Notes under the pieces: model-generated
The model's input: the letters and a program-made list of their open reading frames with translations, nothing else
What the model was told of the DNA's origin: nothing
Database searches by the model: none
Made by a program: the position numbers and the translations under genes
Assembly: GCA_017619935.1 (NCBI GenBank)
Contig: JAFZRJ010000023.1
Span: 1 to 64,000, forward strand
DNA length: 64,000 nucleotides
Reading direction: 5' to 3'
Origin: Muribaculaceae bacterium
Lineage (GTDB): Bacteria; Bacteroidota; Bacteroidia; Bacteroidales; Muribaculaceae
Shown here: positions 54,347-63,679 of the stretch, piece by piece
Numbering within the stretch: the stretch's first letter is position 1
How the letters are laid out: each line of letters opens with the position of its first letter

Positions 54347-55309
54347 CTAGTTGCTTGCCGCAAAGTTCAGATAGATGCGCCGCATGCCTTTATAGACAAA
54401 ATTCGCCACCTTGAAAGGCACGACACGCGACCGCATCATGGCGGCAAGGCATCGCATAATTAGGTGGGTCGGAAGCAAATGGAAATGTTCGTCAACCAAC
54501 GCCCCATCAACTCCGAACCGGCGCGCGAATCGCCACACATTCACCCACCCTATCTGCGCCGCCGTCGCATAGGTGCGCCACTGGTTGCTCTGCTTGAATG
54601 CCGTGCCCACCAGTTGCTGCGCTTTCAAGAACGAAACGGCATTCTTGACGGTGATGTTGTTGGTATATGATTCAGGATTGTCGTTACGATAAAAATACAG
54701 GCACTCATCCACCCACGCACGCTTCGCATGCAGGAGCAACAACGGCAGCACCGTGAAGTCCTCGCTGTAGTCGATGCCTTGATGGAAGATGATGCCGTGG
54801 TCGTCAAAGAGCGATTTCTTGATCAGACGACCCCAAATGCGGTTAGGTTCCACATTTTGGCACAGTATTGTCCTCAGGTAAGCCTTTTCACTCCTATGCA
54901 GAGGCATGAATCGCTCAGTGGTGATGCCATTGCTCACCATGCCGTAACCGCCATCCACCACATCGGCCCCAGTGCGCTCCATCTCAGCCACCAGGCGTTC
55001 AATAGCGGCGGGAGCGACATAATCATCGCTGTCAACAATAATCACAGCGTCGCCAGTAGCGGCATTGAGGGCCGTTAGCCGAGCACCGGCCAAACCCTTG
55101 TTTTGGTCATGACCGATGACACGCACTTGTGCTTGTCGCTCGGGATAGGAGTCCAGCACTTCTTGAAGGCGCTCCACCGATGCGTCGGGGGTGCAGTCGT
55201 CCACAAAGATGTATTCCACATCCTTGTAGGTCTGCTCCATGAGCGTCGTCGCGCATTGAGCGATGTAACGCTCCACGCCATAGACGGGTACAAGCACCGA
55301 AACTTTCAT
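54347..55309 (-). CDS. Family 2 glycosyltransferase
   Basis: A 320-residue GT-A transferase started at MKVSVLVPVYGVERYIAQC, the canonical GT2 opening. EYIFVDDCTPDAS (nucleotide-binding Asp, about 30-42), KGLAGARLTALNAATGDAVIIVDSDDYV (DxD-type SDD near 85) and a later EDFTVLPLLL segment complete the family pattern. Such enzymes add sugars to polysaccharides or lipid carriers. It stands alone, not in a capsule cluster, and has its own promoter. Confidence 0.9.
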   Translation of the reverse strand: MKVSVLVPVYGVERYIAQCATTLMEQTYKDVEYIFVDDCTPDASVERLQEVLDSYPERQAQVRVIGHDQNKGLAGARLTALNAATGDAVIIVDSDDYVAPAAIERLVAEMERTGADVVDGGYGMVSNGITTERFMPLHRSEKAYLRTILCQNVEPNRIWGRLIKKSLFDDHGIIFHQGIDYSEDFTVLPLLLLHAKRAWVDECLYFYRNDNPESYTNNITVKNAVSFLKAQQLVGTAFKQSNQWRTYATAAQIGWVNVWRFARRFGVDGALVDEHFHLLPTHLIMRCLAAMMRSRVVPFKVANFVYKGMRRIYLNFAASN

Positions 55310-55357
55310 TGTCAGCTTTCTGTTTTCAATATATATGCACGGAACACCGAGATGCTG

Positions 55358-55365
55358 CAAAGGTA
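55358..55365 (-). promoter_or_regulatory. Promoter -7 box for the glycosyltransferase
   Basis: Minus-strand TACCTTTG, followed by CAGC, 48 nt before the ATG. Confidence 0.65.
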
Positions 55366-55446
55366 AACAAAAAATTGCGATTAGCGAAAAAAAAGGAGGC
55401 GTATAGCCACGAGGCCACACGCCAATCCTTCCACATATGAAAAGTT

Positions 55447-55986
55447 CTACTCCTTTATCAGTGTCATACCCTTCTTGAGCGCTTCCTCATTCAGAGGCAG
55501 CAAGTGCCAGTGGCGCTCAGGCAGAGTTTTCTTCAAGCCCTTGAGCACACTTTCAATCGTAACCATGGGGTTCACCTTGAGGATGGCACCCAGCACAATC
55601 ATGTTGAAAGTCTTGCTGTTGTTCATCTGGATAGTTGCCTCGGTAGCATCGATGCGATAAACGCGAATGTCGGTGCGTGTGGGAGGCTGGTGGATGCCGT
55701 AGCTGTCGTAGATGAGCGCTCCGCCAGGTTTCACCTTGCTCTCAAACTTGTCAAGGCTCTGCTGGTTGAGCACCACCGCCATGTCGTAGGCATCGAGTGT
55801 GGGCGAGCTGATGCGTTCATCGCTCAGAATAACGGTCACGTTGGCCGTACCACCACGCTGCTCGGGACCATAACTGGGCAACCAAGTCACTTCCTTATCC
55901 TCCATCAGTCCTGAGTAAGCCAGTGTTTTACCCATCGAGAGGACTCCTTGTCCGCCGAAACCGGCTATGATAATTTCTGCTTTCAT
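55447..55986 (-). CDS. vorC: 2-oxoacid:ferredoxin oxidoreductase gamma subunit
   Basis: A 179-residue subunit with the typical start AEIIIAGFGGQGVLSMGKTLAYSG and the WLPSYGPEQRGGTANVTVILSD motif (about 35-56). In this enzyme class it contributes CoA binding and subunit contacts. It is the last of four genes (delta, alpha, beta, gamma) with gaps of at most a few bases, except after delta. The complex oxidatively decarboxylates 2-oxoacids with ferredoxin reduction. Branched-chain (VOR) is favoured by the alpha subunit's resemblance to VorB, but KOR activity cannot be excluded. Confidence 0.85.
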   Translation of the reverse strand: MKAEIIIAGFGGQGVLSMGKTLAYSGLMEDKEVTWLPSYGPEQRGGTANVTVILSDERISSPTLDAYDMAVVLNQQSLDKFESKVKPGGALIYDSYGIHQPPTRTDIRVYRIDATEATIQMNNSKTFNMIVLGAILKVNPMVTIESVLKGLKKTLPERHWHLLPLNEEALKKGMTLIKE

Positions 55987-55989
55987 CGT

Positions 55990-56778
55990 TTATTCGTTTT
56001 TAGCGTCAACATCTTTCAAGTCTCCCAGAGGATACTTGGCAAACATATTCTCTTCCATCCACTTGTTGGCCTTCTCGGGTGTGAGTTTCCAACCGGTGTT
56101 GCAGGTGCTCACCACCTCCACTACCGAAGTGCCCTTGCCTTCCATTGAGTTCAGGAACGCTTTCTTGATAGCGGCCTTGGTCTTGCGTACATTGGCGGGT
56201 GTGTGGACACTCTGGCGAGTCACGTAACGGGTACCATCGAGCTGTGCAAGCAGCGGGGTGATGGACAGGGGGTAACCGTTAAGGTCGGCACAGCGGCCGT
56301 AGGGGCAAGTAGCGGTCTTCTGACCCAGCAATGTGGTAGGAGCCATCTGTCCACCAGTCATACCATAGATGGCATTGTTGATGAAGATGATAGCGATGCT
56401 CTCGCCACGGTTGCAGCTGTGGATACTCTCGCAAGTACCGATAGCGGCGAAGTCACCGTCGCCCTGATAGGTAAACACCAACTTGTCGGGCATGAGGCGC
56501 TTGGTGGCAGTAGCCATAGCCGTTGCACGGCCGTGAGCGGCCTCGAGCCAGTCAATGTCGATATAGTTATAAGCAAACACGGCGCAGCCCACGGGCGAAA
56601 CACCGATGGCACGTTCTTGCAGACCGAGTTCTTCGATGACCTCGGCAACGAGTTTGTGCACCACACCATGGCTACAGCCCGGGCAGTAGTGCATGTGAGC
56701 TTCGTTGAGCAACGCGGGACGTTTGTAAACCCGGTTTTCCAATTTGATAATATCGTTATTTTCCATAGTGGTCATCAA
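55990..56778 (-). CDS. vorA: 2-oxoacid:ferredoxin oxidoreductase beta subunit (TPP-binding)
   Basis: A 262-residue subunit with CPGCSHG near residue 32, which begins the TPP domain, and the GDG...N thiamine motif (TYQGDGDFAAIGT...IIFINNAIYGMTGGQMAPTT, read in parts near 105-145). A four-cysteine set for an Fe-S cluster is only partly visible (C32, C35 and later Cys). The start overlaps the alpha stop (ATGA-type), so translation is coupled; MENNDI, five codons on, is an alternative start. Confidence 0.88.
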   Translation of the reverse strand: MMTTMENNDIIKLENRVYKRPALLNEAHMHYCPGCSHGVVHKLVAEVIEELGLQERAIGVSPVGCAVFAYNYIDIDWLEAAHGRATAMATATKRLMPDKLVFTYQGDGDFAAIGTCESIHSCNRGESIAIIFINNAIYGMTGGQMAPTTLLGQKTATCPYGRCADLNGYPLSITPLLAQLDGTRYVTRQSVHTPANVRKTKAAIKKAFLNSMEGKGTSVVEVVSTCNTGWKLTPEKANKWMEENMFAKYPLGDLKDVDAKNE

Positions 56779-57860
56779 GCATTAATCAGTTCTTTCTTCA
56801 AAGCGTTAAGAATCTCATCGGGCGAAGGAACATTTCCTCCCAGTCGGTCGAAGTGTGCCACAGGCACCTTGCACTCTACAGCGAGCTTGACATCTTCAAT
56901 GAGCTGTCCGGCTGCCAACTCAGGCACGAGGATACCCTTCACGCGCTTGCCAATCTCGGCGATGGGCTGCACGGGGAACGGCCACAATGTGATGGGACGC
57001 ACAAGACCCACCTTGATGCCCTCTTCACGGGCCATCTCCATAGTCTTCATGGCGATGCGGGCCATTGAACCAAAGGCTACAATCAGGTAATCGCAATCGT
57101 CGGTGTCAACGAGTTCAAAGCGCACCTCGTTCTTCTCAATTTCGCGATAAGTGGCTTGGAAACGGTGGTTGTTGGCTTCCATCTTGTCGTCGTCAAGTTC
57201 AAGCGAAGTGATGATGTTCTTCGGACGCATGTCCTTGCGACCCATCACAGCCCATGGGCACTGCTTGCGAATTTCTTCCTCAGTGCGGCGTGGACGCTGC
57301 TCGGGCAAAATCACTTTTTCCATCATCTGGCCCACCAAACCGTCGGCCAAAATGAGCGAAACTGCGCGATACTTGAAAGCAAGGTCCCAGCCCAGAGCCA
57401 CGAAGTCGGCCATTTCCTGCACACTGGCAGGAGCAAGCACGATGGGATGATAGTCGCCATGACCACCACCCTTGCAAGCCTGGAAATAGTCGGCCTGTGA
57501 GGGATGAATGGTTCCCAAGCCAGGACCGCCACGCATCACGTTAATCACGAGCGCGGGCACCTCACTGGCACACATATAGCTCATACCTTCCTGCATCAAG
57601 CTGAAACCAGGACTTGAAGTAGATGTAAACACTGCTTTACCGCACGATGCGCCGGCATATACCATATTGATTGCCGCCACTTCGCTCTCAGCCTGCAAGA
57701 CAACCATTCCAGTGGTCTCCCATGGCATCTCCTCCTCGAGTTTCTCGAGCACCTCTGACTGCGGGGTAATGGGATAGCCAAAGTAGCCGTCGGCGCCATA
57801 GCGAATCGCCGCCATGGCCAGTGCTTCATTACCCTTCATCAACAATACTTTATCATTCAT
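56775..57860 (-). CDS. vorB: 2-oxoacid:ferredoxin oxidoreductase alpha subunit, VorB-like
   Basis: A 361-residue subunit with the pyrimidine-binding part of the TPP site: GNEALAMAAIRYGADGYFGYPITPQSEVLE (about 10-38), QAESEVAAINMVYAGASCG, TSTSSPGFSLMQEGMSYM and the C-terminal ferredoxin-oxidoreductase swivel domain with PITLWPFP. It best matches annotations called 3-methyl-2-oxobutanoate dehydrogenase subunit VorB. The product branched-chain acyl-CoA plus reduced ferredoxin would fit amino-acid fermentation together with IlvE. Second gene of the operon, 66 nt after delta. Confidence 0.9.
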   Translation of the reverse strand: MNDKVLLMKGNEALAMAAIRYGADGYFGYPITPQSEVLEKLEEEMPWETTGMVVLQAESEVAAINMVYAGASCGKAVFTSTSSPGFSLMQEGMSYMCASEVPALVINVMRGGPGLGTIHPSQADYFQACKGGGHGDYHPIVLAPASVQEMADFVALGWDLAFKYRAVSLILADGLVGQMMEKVILPEQRPRRTEEEIRKQCPWAVMGRKDMRPKNIITSLELDDDKMEANNHRFQATYREIEKNEVRFELVDTDDCDYLIVAFGSMARIAMKTMEMAREEGIKVGLVRPITLWPFPVQPIAEIGKRVKGILVPELAAGQLIEDVKLAVECKVPVAHFDRLGGNVPSPDEILNALKKELINA

Positions 57861-57926
57861 TGTAGTTAAAAGTTTTTTAAGGGATTAATCGGTTAATAGA
57901 CTTGTCGCTGAAGTGTTACACGACGT

Positions 57927-58157
57927 TTACTTCTCCACCACGCGATAGACCTCAATACAGGCATCGGGACATACGAGCGCACAGCTCTGACATCCAATAC
58001 ACTTGTCGGGATTTGCCATGTAGGCAAAATGGTATCCGCGATCGTTCACTTCTTTCTGCATCAACGCGAGCACGTCGCATGGACAAGCCACAACGCAAAG
58101 GTTACAGCCCTTGCAACGCTCGGTGTTGACTGTTACAGCACCTCTAATTTTTGCCAT
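57927..58157 (-). CDS. vorD: Ferredoxin-type delta subunit, 2[4Fe-4S]
   Basis: A 76-residue ferredoxin with two complete C-x2-C-x2-C-x3-C motifs (CKGCNLCVVACPCD and CIGCQSCALVCPDAC), which take electrons from the 2-oxoacid oxidoreductase core. It is the first gene of the operon and is expected to be the delta subunit and not a free ferredoxin. A promoter box lies 43 nt upstream. Confidence 0.92.
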   Translation of the reverse strand: MAKIRGAVTVNTERCKGCNLCVVACPCDVLALMQKEVNDRGYHFAYMANPDKCIGCQSCALVCPDACIEVYRVVEK

Positions 58158-58199
58158 TATCGAAAAATTTGAAATTTAAGTTATTAGTTAAGTTTCGCA

Positions 58200-58207
58200 A
58201 AGATAGG
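58200..58207 (-). promoter_or_regulatory. Promoter -7 box for the vor operon
   Basis: Minus-strand TATCTTTG, followed by CG, 43 nt before the delta-subunit ATG. Confidence 0.65.
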
Positions 58208-58257
58208 AATAATTATTTAACCTCACAATATTTTTTCACAAGATTAACACTGCAAAC

Positions 58258-58290
58258 GTGGCGCGACCCGCATAATGAGAGTCGCGCCAC
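58258..58290 (-). terminator. Hairpin terminator after the dockerin-protein operon
   Basis: Perfect 10-bp arms GTGGCGCGAC / GTCGCGCCAC with 13-nt loop, downstream of the gene ending at 58366. Its core is similar to the hairpin at 54292. Confidence 0.7.
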
Positions 58291-58310
58291 CGCTTATTGT
58301 GATAATAGGC

Positions 58311-58346
58311 TTTCTAGTATATCTAGAATTTCCAGAGTATCTAGAA
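58311..58346 (+). repeat. Degenerate 9-bp tandem repeat, 4 units
   Basis: TTTCTAGTA, TATCTAGAA, TTTCCAGAG and TATCTAGAA follow without gaps. Period and gene-end position resemble the arrays at 48392 and 49022, with a different unit sequence. Confidence 0.6.
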
Positions 58347-58365
58347 ACTCGCCTGGAATCATGCC

Positions 58366-60504
58366 TTAAATGCCCAAGATAATGTTAATCACCGCGTTCA
58401 CGTCCTCGACATCCACCTTGCCGTCGCCCGTGAGGTCGGATTCGCCGAGATATTCCGACTTGTCCTTGAGTTCGAGAATGATGTTGATGACGGCGTTCAC
58501 GTCCTCGACATCCACCTTACCGTCGCCATTCACATCGCCCATCACCGCGGGTGCGTCCTTAATCATGGTGATGGAGAATTCATGCAACAGCAGTGCGCCG
58601 TAGTGTGGCAGTGACACGTCATGGAAGCCGAAGTAATAGACTCCGGAACGTTCAGGAACAATGTCGTTAGACTGATACGTTTCGGTCACTGGGGTGGCCA
58701 TGGTGATGCGGTTCATCACATTCTGGTAGCTTTCAGGACGTAGGCCTTGACCGTAGGCTGCGTCGAGATAGCACACGTTGGCCGCCGTATAGCAGTTGGC
58801 ATCGAAACTCAAGCGATAGGTGGCGCCTTTCTTCAGGTTGATGGGCGGTGAAATCAGCCAGTCGTCGTTGGTCGATTCATCGGTAGCGTCCATAAATGCA
58901 CGGCCACCGCCACCACTAAACGACCTGTCCCAAAACCATATAGAGCCATCCTCATTACGGTCAAGCACGGTTAGCAGGTCAAAGCTAGCTGCGGTGCTGA
59001 AATTCTGCGTGTAGGGCACGTCCAACGCAGGACCCACCACGGCATAATTCGAGTCGCCAGACCCGCCAGCCATTCCGTCATTGACGGCAATCACCATATA
59101 ATAATAGCGTGCCAGTATCTCGGGGTCGAAGGGCAATTCAACTTCCGTTTCGCCCTTGACTTCGCTAACCAACTCTTCACTGGGCATCAAATAGATACGG
59201 TACGACAACTCGTCGACATCCAACTCGGCGCCATGTTCACCCATTACAGGAGCATCCCAGGAGAGCAACGACAGTTTGTCGACGGGATTATAGTCAAAAA
59301 TCACGTTTTGAGGAGCCTCAGGACGGTCAGGACCCACATAGGTCTCTAACTCAGCCTCTGGGCTGGTGCCGGCTTCATTGGCCACTGTCACCACAAAGGT
59401 CACGTCGCCAGCCTCCACATCAACCTCTACAGCAATTTGGTTGCCCGCTTCCACTTCGCCAGTAGCCACTTGTTCACCGTTGGCCTTGACCACATAAGTG
59501 AGCATGCCGGTTAGTTCATCTCCGGTATAAGTGGTGGAAGGAGCCGTGAAAATCACGGTGCCCGATGTGGATGAGCCTTCAAATTGCGCTTCCAGTCCGG
59601 TCACGGCTGCAGGAGCATCTTCGGCAGCCAGTGGGTCGGGAATATACATGTTCACCAAGTAAGCATTGTTGGGAATCTGCATCAACTGTGTTGCCTTCAC
59701 AGCGCCCAGCGTGGGATCCACCTCGTAAAGGTAGCTCTTGCCTGTAGTGAGCACCACACTCCACAGGAATTTACCCGTGAACTGGTTAAAGACCATCGAA
59801 CTAGGATTGGTGGAAATATTCTCTATGCCCAAGTCGCCCATAGGCATGATTTCCACCTCGCTGTCGGTGACCTCTGTGGTGTTGATGACATAAAGGTAGC
59901 CATCCTGTCCCACACCGTACAGAAGGCCGTTATCGTTGAAAGCGATGGCAGCCATGGGAGTGGAGACGGTGCCTAAAATGGAGCGCGTGGGCACGGGTGT
60001 GTCGAAGTTGATGGTGGCCAACTTGCGGTTCACCACCTGCCAACTCATGTTGAAGTTATAGAAAATACCATAATTGAGTCCGGTCGTCGGGCTTTTGGAA
60101 AGGCCACAACTCGAGATATAATTGCGGTCCATGTCACCGAGCGCTTTCTCATAAGTCCTCGTCCATGACTTCATATCATACTCTACATGATAAAGAATGT
60201 AGGAATTGGCTTGATCATAAGCATCCCACACCGTCTTGAAATGGATACCCTTCATGATTCCATTTTCATAGACGGCCCCGCCCAACGGGGCTTGATACAC
60301 GTCCTTGCCTTCAGTGAGTTTGGTAAGCTCACCGCTGGCCAAGTCCATTTCATAGATACCTTCCTGCGTGTTGCCCGAGAGCCAAGAGTCGCTTTTGACA
60401 ACACCACAAATCACTTTCACTTGATAAGGCGCCTTGAGTTGAGCCTGAACGCCCATGGTGAGCGTAGCCAGCAACACGAGGCATAATGCAGTTAATTTTC
60501 TCAT
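58366..60504 (-). CDS. Exported protein with beta-propeller-like, Fn3 and C-terminal dockerin domains
   Basis: A 712-residue secreted protein: signal peptide (to about 21), a propeller-like region (30-300: GIYEMDLASGELTKLTEG, GLLYGVGQDGYLYVINT), two Ig/Fn3-type domains (about 305-480), a jelly-roll choice-of-anchor-like domain (about 490-640, FLLTVL...WFWDRSF) and a C-terminal dockerin (about 652-712). The dockerin's two calcium loops are near-identical (DVNGDGKVDVEDVNAVINII and DLTGDGKVDVEDVNAVINII), also at DNA level. It has no T9SS tail, so the dockerin could be its attachment device. Second gene of a two-gene operon (19-nt gap). Confidence 0.75.
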   Translation of the reverse strand: MRKLTALCLVLLATLTMGVQAQLKAPYQVKVICGVVKSDSWLSGNTQEGIYEMDLASGELTKLTEGKDVYQAPLGGAVYENGIMKGIHFKTVWDAYDQANSYILYHVEYDMKSWTRTYEKALGDMDRNYISSCGLSKSPTTGLNYGIFYNFNMSWQVVNRKLATINFDTPVPTRSILGTVSTPMAAIAFNDNGLLYGVGQDGYLYVINTTEVTDSEVEIMPMGDLGIENISTNPSSMVFNQFTGKFLWSVVLTTGKSYLYEVDPTLGAVKATQLMQIPNNAYLVNMYIPDPLAAEDAPAAVTGLEAQFEGSSTSGTVIFTAPSTTYTGDELTGMLTYVVKANGEQVATGEVEAGNQIAVEVDVEAGDVTFVVTVANEAGTSPEAELETYVGPDRPEAPQNVIFDYNPVDKLSLLSWDAPVMGEHGAELDVDELSYRIYLMPSEELVSEVKGETEVELPFDPEILARYYYMVIAVNDGMAGGSGDSNYAVVGPALDVPYTQNFSTAASFDLLTVLDRNEDGSIWFWDRSFSGGGGRAFMDATDESTNDDWLISPPINLKKGATYRLSFDANCYTAANVCYLDAAYGQGLRPESYQNVMNRITMATPVTETYQSNDIVPERSGVYYFGFHDVSLPHYGALLLHEFSITMIKDAPAVMGDVNGDGKVDVEDVNAVINIILELKDKSEYLGESDLTGDGKVDVEDVNAVINIILGI

Positions 60505-60523
60505 TGTCTATATGTTGATTGAA

Positions 60524-63511
60524 TTATATTTCCAGAATAATGTTGATGATGGCATTCACGTCGCTCACATCCACCTTGCCGTCGCCAGTGAGGTCGGCAA
60601 CACCAGGATATTCGCTGGCATCCTTGAGTTCAAGGATGATGTTGATCACGGCGTTCACGTCGCTCACATCCACCTTGCCGTCGCCGGTCACATCGCCCTC
60701 GACAGCCGTTCCGCCTTCAAGCTGCACATCTTTCACGATGCTGCCTTCCGAGAAGTCAACGACGTCGGTGAACGTTGTGAAACCTTCGGCTGTAACGGTA
60801 AATGTCCAGTCGGTGAGGTAATCTTTCATCACCTCTACGGTATAGGTGCCATCGGCGGCAGTGGTGGCCTTATATTGCACATCACCGCTGTTGACCATCA
60901 CTTGCGCTCCAGCCACAGGATTTCCTGTTGCGGCAGCCGTCACGGTTCCGGTCACGGTGGTCGCCTCTTTCTCGGTCGAAAGGTACATCACTGGCACTTC
61001 GCAGGTGTTGAAATAATTGAATTGGTCTGAATAGCCGTTCTGTTGGATAGCCACACCAGCGTCATCGTCATACTGGTAACGCACCTGGCACGAAGTGGTG
61101 CGGGCCGAGTGGAAGCGCAGACGCAAGTTGGTGCCGTCATAAACAAATGGCTCGGCCAGTTCAATGACGAGCATCTCGGCATGCGTCGGAGTCATTCCTG
61201 CCGACCCACCGGGCAAGAAGGTGTAATCGGCGTCCATGATGGGTGTCATGTCGGTAGTGGGATGGATGCTGTTGTTGCTCACTGTGGCATCGGTCGTGTT
61301 CTCAATCCAAGCCTGGACATGAGCCACGCCTACGTTACCCGTGTTTCGTCCCTTGAAAGCGATGCGGGTAATCTTCGTACCCTTCGACAACTTGATTTTG
61401 TCGGCAGGATAGATAATTTCCGAAACATGGTACTTATAATAGGGATCGACAGGAGCGCCACCGGTGATGGTGTTCGTTGTCGTCGCATCACCCACGACAT
61501 GCTCACTCGAAACGGTTTCTTCGGCCACCACAATTTCATCTTGAGCGGTGGTCACTTCGTATTCACCCATCTTGATACGAGCCACAATGGGGAAGGTTCC
61601 CGCCTCGTGGGGCGTGAACGCGAAATCATAAGTTGTCACAGAGCCTGACGGCATCTCCACCGCCTCGGCAGTAGCCACCACCTGGCCATTCACTAGAAGT
61701 TCGGCGGCATAAGAACCGGCAGCCTCCGTCGGGCCATAGTTCTGCACCGAAAATTGGGCGGTCGCCTCGGTGTTGATTTCGCCCTGGGTGGGCAGTGTCT
61801 CGCTGGTAATCATCAAGTCGTGGTCAACTGGTACCTCGGTGAAACCGTTGATATCGTCGAGCGCAACAGCGAATCCCTCAAACATCACATAGCCAATGCC
61901 CGGTTCGAAAGTATCAATCGTCATCTCGCTATAACGGCACTCGCCATTATATCCTATTGTGGTACGGTCAAAATCATCTTTGGTATAGTCCTTAACGAGT
62001 GTCCAATTCTTGCGGTCGGTCGAGAAATACACGTTCAAGTCCGGTGTATAGTAACTGATTTTCGCCATTTTGAACTTAAGCGATTCACCCTCCTTGATTT
62101 CCAGTTTGGGCGATATCAGATAACGGCCTTCGCCCTCGTAAGCCGAGCCTTGCCACGTCTGGGCAACTGCAGCCTGCGACTGGTCGTAATTCTGCACACG
62201 CCAGATGGCACCGGCTATCATATTGGCGGGCATACCTTCTTCAAAATCAACAAACCAGCCTTCAGAGCCCATGACCTCGCCCTTGAGCGTGAGACGGAAT
62301 TCCTCAAAAGCGTTACCATAGAAATCAACACCATTGCCTTTCAGCACAAAGTCGCCTTCATGCTTGCCAACCATAGAATTGTCCATAGCGATAACGACGA
62401 TGCCAGTTTCATGCGCTGCAATCTCATCGCCGGCAGCAGTCAGCGTGACAAATCCTTCGGGCACAGTCACCTCACTAATCACAAAGGGAGCGGCCCCGAA
62501 GTTGTCGATATAAAATTCGCGAGTCACAACGTCGCGCGTTTTCCCATAGTCAAGCGTTGAACCCGATGGCAGATCGACATAGCGTCCGTTCTCCAGCTGC
62601 AAAAATTGGATTCTGGGCTCATATTTGTTGGCAATCACCTTAATCCAGTCGGCATGATGGCTACCCAACACATTCTCTTGCACGTAGAAGGTCTGCAAGT
62701 CACTGTATTCGTTTCCATCGACGGTGAACTCGAAAACCAGTGAATCGGTTTGGGTGGCACGAGGCAAATTCACTTCAATAGACTTTGTATCGACCACAAC
62801 CCCATTAGATGTAATCAGGCTCAAGGAGTAATCCTCATCGCTGGTTGTCAAGTCCACATTGCCCGTGTTGCGCAGCACCACCTTCACTGGCACCGTGTAG
62901 GTGTTGCTGCTGGTCATATCCAATTCTTCGGGCCCCAGATAACGCAGTCCGGTAATTTTCAGTTCACGATTGTCCACCTTTTCCACTTCGGCACTCGTGG
63001 CGGTGAAATTGGCAATGATAGCGTATGATGCGGCAATGCCAATATAACTGTCGGCGGGCACGTCGGCAATGGTCAGAGTAGTGAAACCTGTCTGATTAAT
63101 GTCGTTCAGGTTCTGCACACTGGTGATGGCATTGCCCTGTGTGAAGGTACCGTCGGCATTTTTGGTACAATAGAAAAATTTGAGCCAGGGCTGACCGAAT
63201 TGTGCCTCGGCATACATCGCCTGCAACGTCACTGTTCCTGTTACAGCGGGGGTGACAAACATGTTGTAGGTCGTAAAATCTGAACTTTGATAGTCAATGT
63301 ATAGGCACGTTCCCACGCCTTCCACATTCTCAAGCAACTCATAAGTCTGATTTCCCAACACGATGTGCCCCCATCCATCGGGAGCGCAATCAGGTTCGCT
63401 GAAATCCACGCCAGAGAAATTCTCGGTATAGGGCGACACGGTCACTGCTTGGGTCACAGCCCACCCCAACACTACTACAAGCGCAAAAAGTAGAATTTTC
63501 TTGGTTCTCAT
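60524..63511 (-). CDS. Large exported protein with choice-of-anchor domains and C-terminal dockerin
   Basis: A 995-residue secreted protein: signal peptide (to about 22), a jelly roll (25-165), CARDB/Ig-like domains (about 180-410), a second jelly roll (about 415-560), another CARDB-like domain (570-660), a choice-of-anchor-like part (670-850), a carboxypeptidase regulatory-like beta-sandwich (about 853-925) and a C-terminal dockerin (about 935-995; [20 protein letters not shown] and DLTGDGKVDVSDVNAIINII). Both dockerin halves have Val-Ser at loop positions 10-11, against Val-Glu in the following gene's product. No catalytic site recognised. First gene of the operon; promoter at 63592. Confidence 0.74.
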   Translation of the reverse strand: MRTKKILLFALVVVLGWAVTQAVTVSPYTENFSGVDFSEPDCAPDGWGHIVLGNQTYELLENVEGVGTCLYIDYQSSDFTTYNMFVTPAVTGTVTLQAMYAEAQFGQPWLKFFYCTKNADGTFTQGNAITSVQNLNDINQTGFTTLTIADVPADSYIGIAASYAIIANFTATSAEVEKVDNRELKITGLRYLGPEELDMTSSNTYTVPVKVVLRNTGNVDLTTSDEDYSLSLITSNGVVVDTKSIEVNLPRATQTDSLVFEFTVDGNEYSDLQTFYVQENVLGSHHADWIKVIANKYEPRIQFLQLENGRYVDLPSGSTLDYGKTRDVVTREFYIDNFGAAPFVISEVTVPEGFVTLTAAGDEIAAHETGIVVIAMDNSMVGKHEGDFVLKGNGVDFYGNAFEEFRLTLKGEVMGSEGWFVDFEEGMPANMIAGAIWRVQNYDQSQAAVAQTWQGSAYEGEGRYLISPKLEIKEGESLKFKMAKISYYTPDLNVYFSTDRKNWTLVKDYTKDDFDRTTIGYNGECRYSEMTIDTFEPGIGYVMFEGFAVALDDINGFTEVPVDHDLMITSETLPTQGEINTEATAQFSVQNYGPTEAAGSYAAELLVNGQVVATAEAVEMPSGSVTTYDFAFTPHEAGTFPIVARIKMGEYEVTTAQDEIVVAEETVSSEHVVGDATTTNTITGGAPVDPYYKYHVSEIIYPADKIKLSKGTKITRIAFKGRNTGNVGVAHVQAWIENTTDATVSNNSIHPTTDMTPIMDADYTFLPGGSAGMTPTHAEMLVIELAEPFVYDGTNLRLRFHSARTTSCQVRYQYDDDAGVAIQQNGYSDQFNYFNTCEVPVMYLSTEKEATTVTGTVTAAATGNPVAGAQVMVNSGDVQYKATTAADGTYTVEVMKDYLTDWTFTVTAEGFTTFTDVVDFSEGSIVKDVQLEGGTAVEGDVTGDGKVDVSDVNAVINIILELKDASEYPGVADLTGDGKVDVSDVNAIINIILEI

Positions 63512-63591
63512 ACAATAGAAATAATTATTTAATTGATAATGGTTTACAAAGTCAACTTTGTCAAAAGTTTTCTCATCTCTAAATTCACCTA

Positions 63592-63599
63592 CAAAAGTA
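63592..63599 (-). promoter_or_regulatory. Promoter -7 box for the dockerin-protein operon
   Basis: Minus-strand TACTTTTG, followed by TAGG, 80 nt before the ATG. Confidence 0.6.
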
Positions 63600-63679
63600 C
63601 TCTTTTTATAGGAGTTTTTGCCACTTTCATTTTAATCAGTCCTACACTTTAAGCATGTTTAACTAAACACCGAGGCCCG

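Noticed and set aside
57927..58157. Independent ferredoxin gene
   Set aside because: Position directly ahead of the alpha subunit under the only visible promoter indicates the delta subunit of the 2-oxoacid oxidoreductase.
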